A stretch of DNA of 64,000 nucleotides from Odobenus rosmarus divergens (lineage: Eukaryota; Chordata; Mammalia; Carnivora; Odobenidae). Below, piece after piece: positions 62,184 through 64,000 of this stretch (positions are counted from its first letter, which is position 1; every line of letters begins with the position of its first letter). The stretch covers positions 2,366,176 through 2,430,175 of the forward strand of contig NW_004450480.1 of NCBI RefSeq assembly GCF_000321225.1. Direction: 5' to 3'. Below the pieces are notes generated by a model. The model did not search any database. It had not been told where the DNA came from and was given only the letters and a program-made list of their open reading frames with translations. A program made the position numbers and the translations under genes.

Positions 62184-62898
62184 AAGTAGCTCCCCTCATT
62201 CATGGGGGAATATGTTCTGAGACCCCCCCCCCAGTTGATGCCTGAATTTGCAGGTAGTACTGAACCCTACATACACTATGTTTTCTTTTTTTATATATGT
62301 TTTTTAAATTTTTTTTTCAAGATATTTATTTATTTATTTATTTATTTATTTGAGAGAGAACGAGAAAGTGAGAGAGAGAATGAGCAGGGAGAGTGGCAGA
62401 GGGAGAGGGAGAAGTAGGCTCCCCACTGAGCAGGGAGCCCGATGCGAGGCTCGATCCCAGGACCCTGGGAATATGACCTGAGCTGAAGGCAGACGCTTAA
62501 CTGACTGAGTCTCCCAGGTGCCCCACTATGTTCTTTTCTATACATACATACATACCTACCTATGGTAAAATTTAACTCCTAAATTAGGCACAGCAAGAGA
62601 TTAACAATAATGATAAACTAGAATAATTACTATAATCTAGTGTAATTAATACAAGTTATGTGAATGTGATCTCTCTTCCTCTCTCACAATATCTTATTAT
62701 ACCGTACTCACCCTTCTTCTTGTGATGACTTGAGATGATAAAATGTCTACGTAATGAGCTTAAGTGATGTGAATTACATAGGCGTTGTGACACAGCCTTC
62801 TGACAATACCTTGGAAGGAGGATCATCTGCTTCCCAACCCTGGTAGACCACGGGTAACTGAATCCACAAAGCAAAACCGTGGCTACGGGGGACTACTG
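62184..62898. repeat. DNA transposon (Tigger-like) split by a SINE
   Basis: The left end AGTAGCTCCCCTCATTCATG and the right end GGCTACGGGGGACTACTGT are inverted terminal sequences of a common mammalian non-autonomous element. Internal blocks include TGATGCCTGAATTTGCAGGT, ATTAGGCACAGCAAGAGATT and CTCACCCTTCTTCTTGTGAT. No transposase frame. The SINE at 62289-62523 interrupts it. Confidence 0.75.
62289..62523 (-). mobile_element. Carnivore tRNA-derived SINE nested in a DNA transposon
   Basis: Reverse copy: a (TTTA)n-rich tail complement at 62321-62352, body GATCCCAGGACCCTGGGAAT, end GAGTCTCCCAGGTGCCCC. The site CACTATGTT is repeated at 62274-62282 and 62524-62532. Confidence 0.93.
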
Positions 62899-64000
62899 TC
62901 ATAGGAACTTAATACATAATTGCTGAATTTTTAGCTAAATGATTAAATGACAGGAAAGTCCAAGTCCAACCTCTCAATCAAATGAGATCAAGAGCTTGTG
63001 CGGGCCACCACCTTGATGTTCCTACTTTGAAAATACTCTATGTCCTGTACTTCCTTTGGAAGGACTAATCATTTTGGATTTCTGAAACTGAGAAACTAAC
63101 CTAAGCCATTAATTCATTTTAAGTCATAATGGAAGTAGGACTGTCCCAATCACTGAAAATTTAAAGATAATCAATCAGTGAAAAACTCTACCCAAATCCA
63201 TGGTCAACAGTTAATATTCAATTCAGCTGGAATGGAAAAAGGTAGAGAGCAGGATGTTTAATTTTCCCTGTAATGCATGGCTCACAACAGAGTTAGAGGA
63301 ATAGGGTGCTAATAAAATAATGTTCCTAATAAAAACATGATTTCCCTTCTCCACCAGGCTTTCATCCTAAAGACATGAGATTTTACATTTCCAAAGAGAA
63401 AGAATTCCCGAATTCCAACCCCAAGGCAGCAAGGTTGTTCAGAGGCAATGTGCGTGTCTCACGCTAACAGCCTGTCTTCATCAAACTTCCATGGTCTTCG
63501 TTAAGTCATCAGTAAGCGCAGATAAAAACACCCACCCCCTTAAAAGTTACAAATGTCTATATTTTCAGAATTTCGGTTACTGTTGTTGGTCTTGTTTTCC
63601 TTCCTTCCCAGTGGACAAGAGTTTAAGCGCTGTAATCATAGCAACTGTGTGCAAACTCTGGAAGTCAGAAGGAAGCTGCTCTAGGAAACAGAAGTACAAA
63701 GGAGAACGCATACCCACTCCCTGGCATATTAATCCAGACGAGCTCAAATAATTAAACAGAGTCCAAAAAGGAGCTTTGCCAAACCTGTGCTAGGCTGTTT
63801 GCTTTGCTACAAGGAAGCCTCTGCAGCTCAGGGTATGACGGGGCCAGGTGTTCTAGGGAGCTTAATTAAAATGCATCTTACAGAACACAACAGAGTTGAA
63901 GTTTGAGAATTAACAAGGCCTGCCAAACTGGAATCATCTGAACATTCAAACAGCTGAATTGTCACAAATAGCCTGGTGGAATAAAGCGACCAACGAGCAG
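62899..64000. other. Intron, unique
   Basis: AT-rich unique sequence to the window end. No repeat, RNA gene or exon was recognised. Confidence 0.45.

Noticed and set aside
1..64000. CRISPR arrays, phage, insertion sequences or operons
   Set aside because: All repeats are mammalian transposons or microsatellites. No regularly spaced direct repeats or bacterial-type gene packing.

Overview
The window is nuclear DNA from a caniform carnivore, probably an arctoid (bear, seal or mustelid type). The main evidence is nine tRNA-derived carnivore SINEs with the 'GGCGCCTGGGTGGCTCAG' head and CT-rich, AATAAA-type tails. A 5'-truncated carnivore L1 and the usual mammalian background of MIR, L2, MLT1, MER5 and Tigger-like remnants agree with this. 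I saw no canid-type SINEC_Cf copy, but that only weakly argues against dog. Nothing bacterial, viral or plasmid-like is present.

Only one coding segment can be supported: a 58-codon exon on the minus strand (55186-55359; exon 55186-55370). It carries the start codon and N-terminus of FOXP1, a forkhead transcription factor. It has a pyrimidine-rich acceptor and a CAG|GTACTG donor in phase 0. The rest of the window is FOXP1 intron: 55371-64000 lies upstream of the exon and 1-55185 downstream. No second coding exon was recognised, which fits the very long introns of this gene. Other open reading frames in the window are chance frames in intron or repeats.

Layout. 1-6300: old unique intron with MIR pieces and a TG microsatellite. 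6300-24900: the repeat-rich part, with two MLT1 LTRs, an old L1 3' UTR, six of the nine SINEs, a young L1 stub, MIR/L2/CR1 and hAT remnants. 24900-45700: no young SINE or LTR, and about 10 kb (26.5-36.4 kb) holding only one weak L2 trace plus simple repeats, so a good candidate for dense cis-regulation. 36.4-54.8 kb: mixed unique sequence with MIR, MER5A, a MER2-like Tigger and one SINE. 54.84-55.32 kb: a GC- and CpG-rich island over the FOXP1 exon. 55.4-64 kb: upstream intron with two SINEs, one nested in a DNA transposon.

The most unusual part is the FOXP1 exon. Its 3' end and splice donor are tandemly duplicated at a 59-bp period, which is not a multiple of three. The second half of the coding sequence differs from the normally near-invariant mammalian protein. 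A G-rich quadruplex-type run sits at the second donor. A 31-bp inverted repeat with one mismatch brackets the whole exon. These may be a real lineage-specific rearrangement or an assembly fault in GC-rich DNA; the sequence alone cannot decide.
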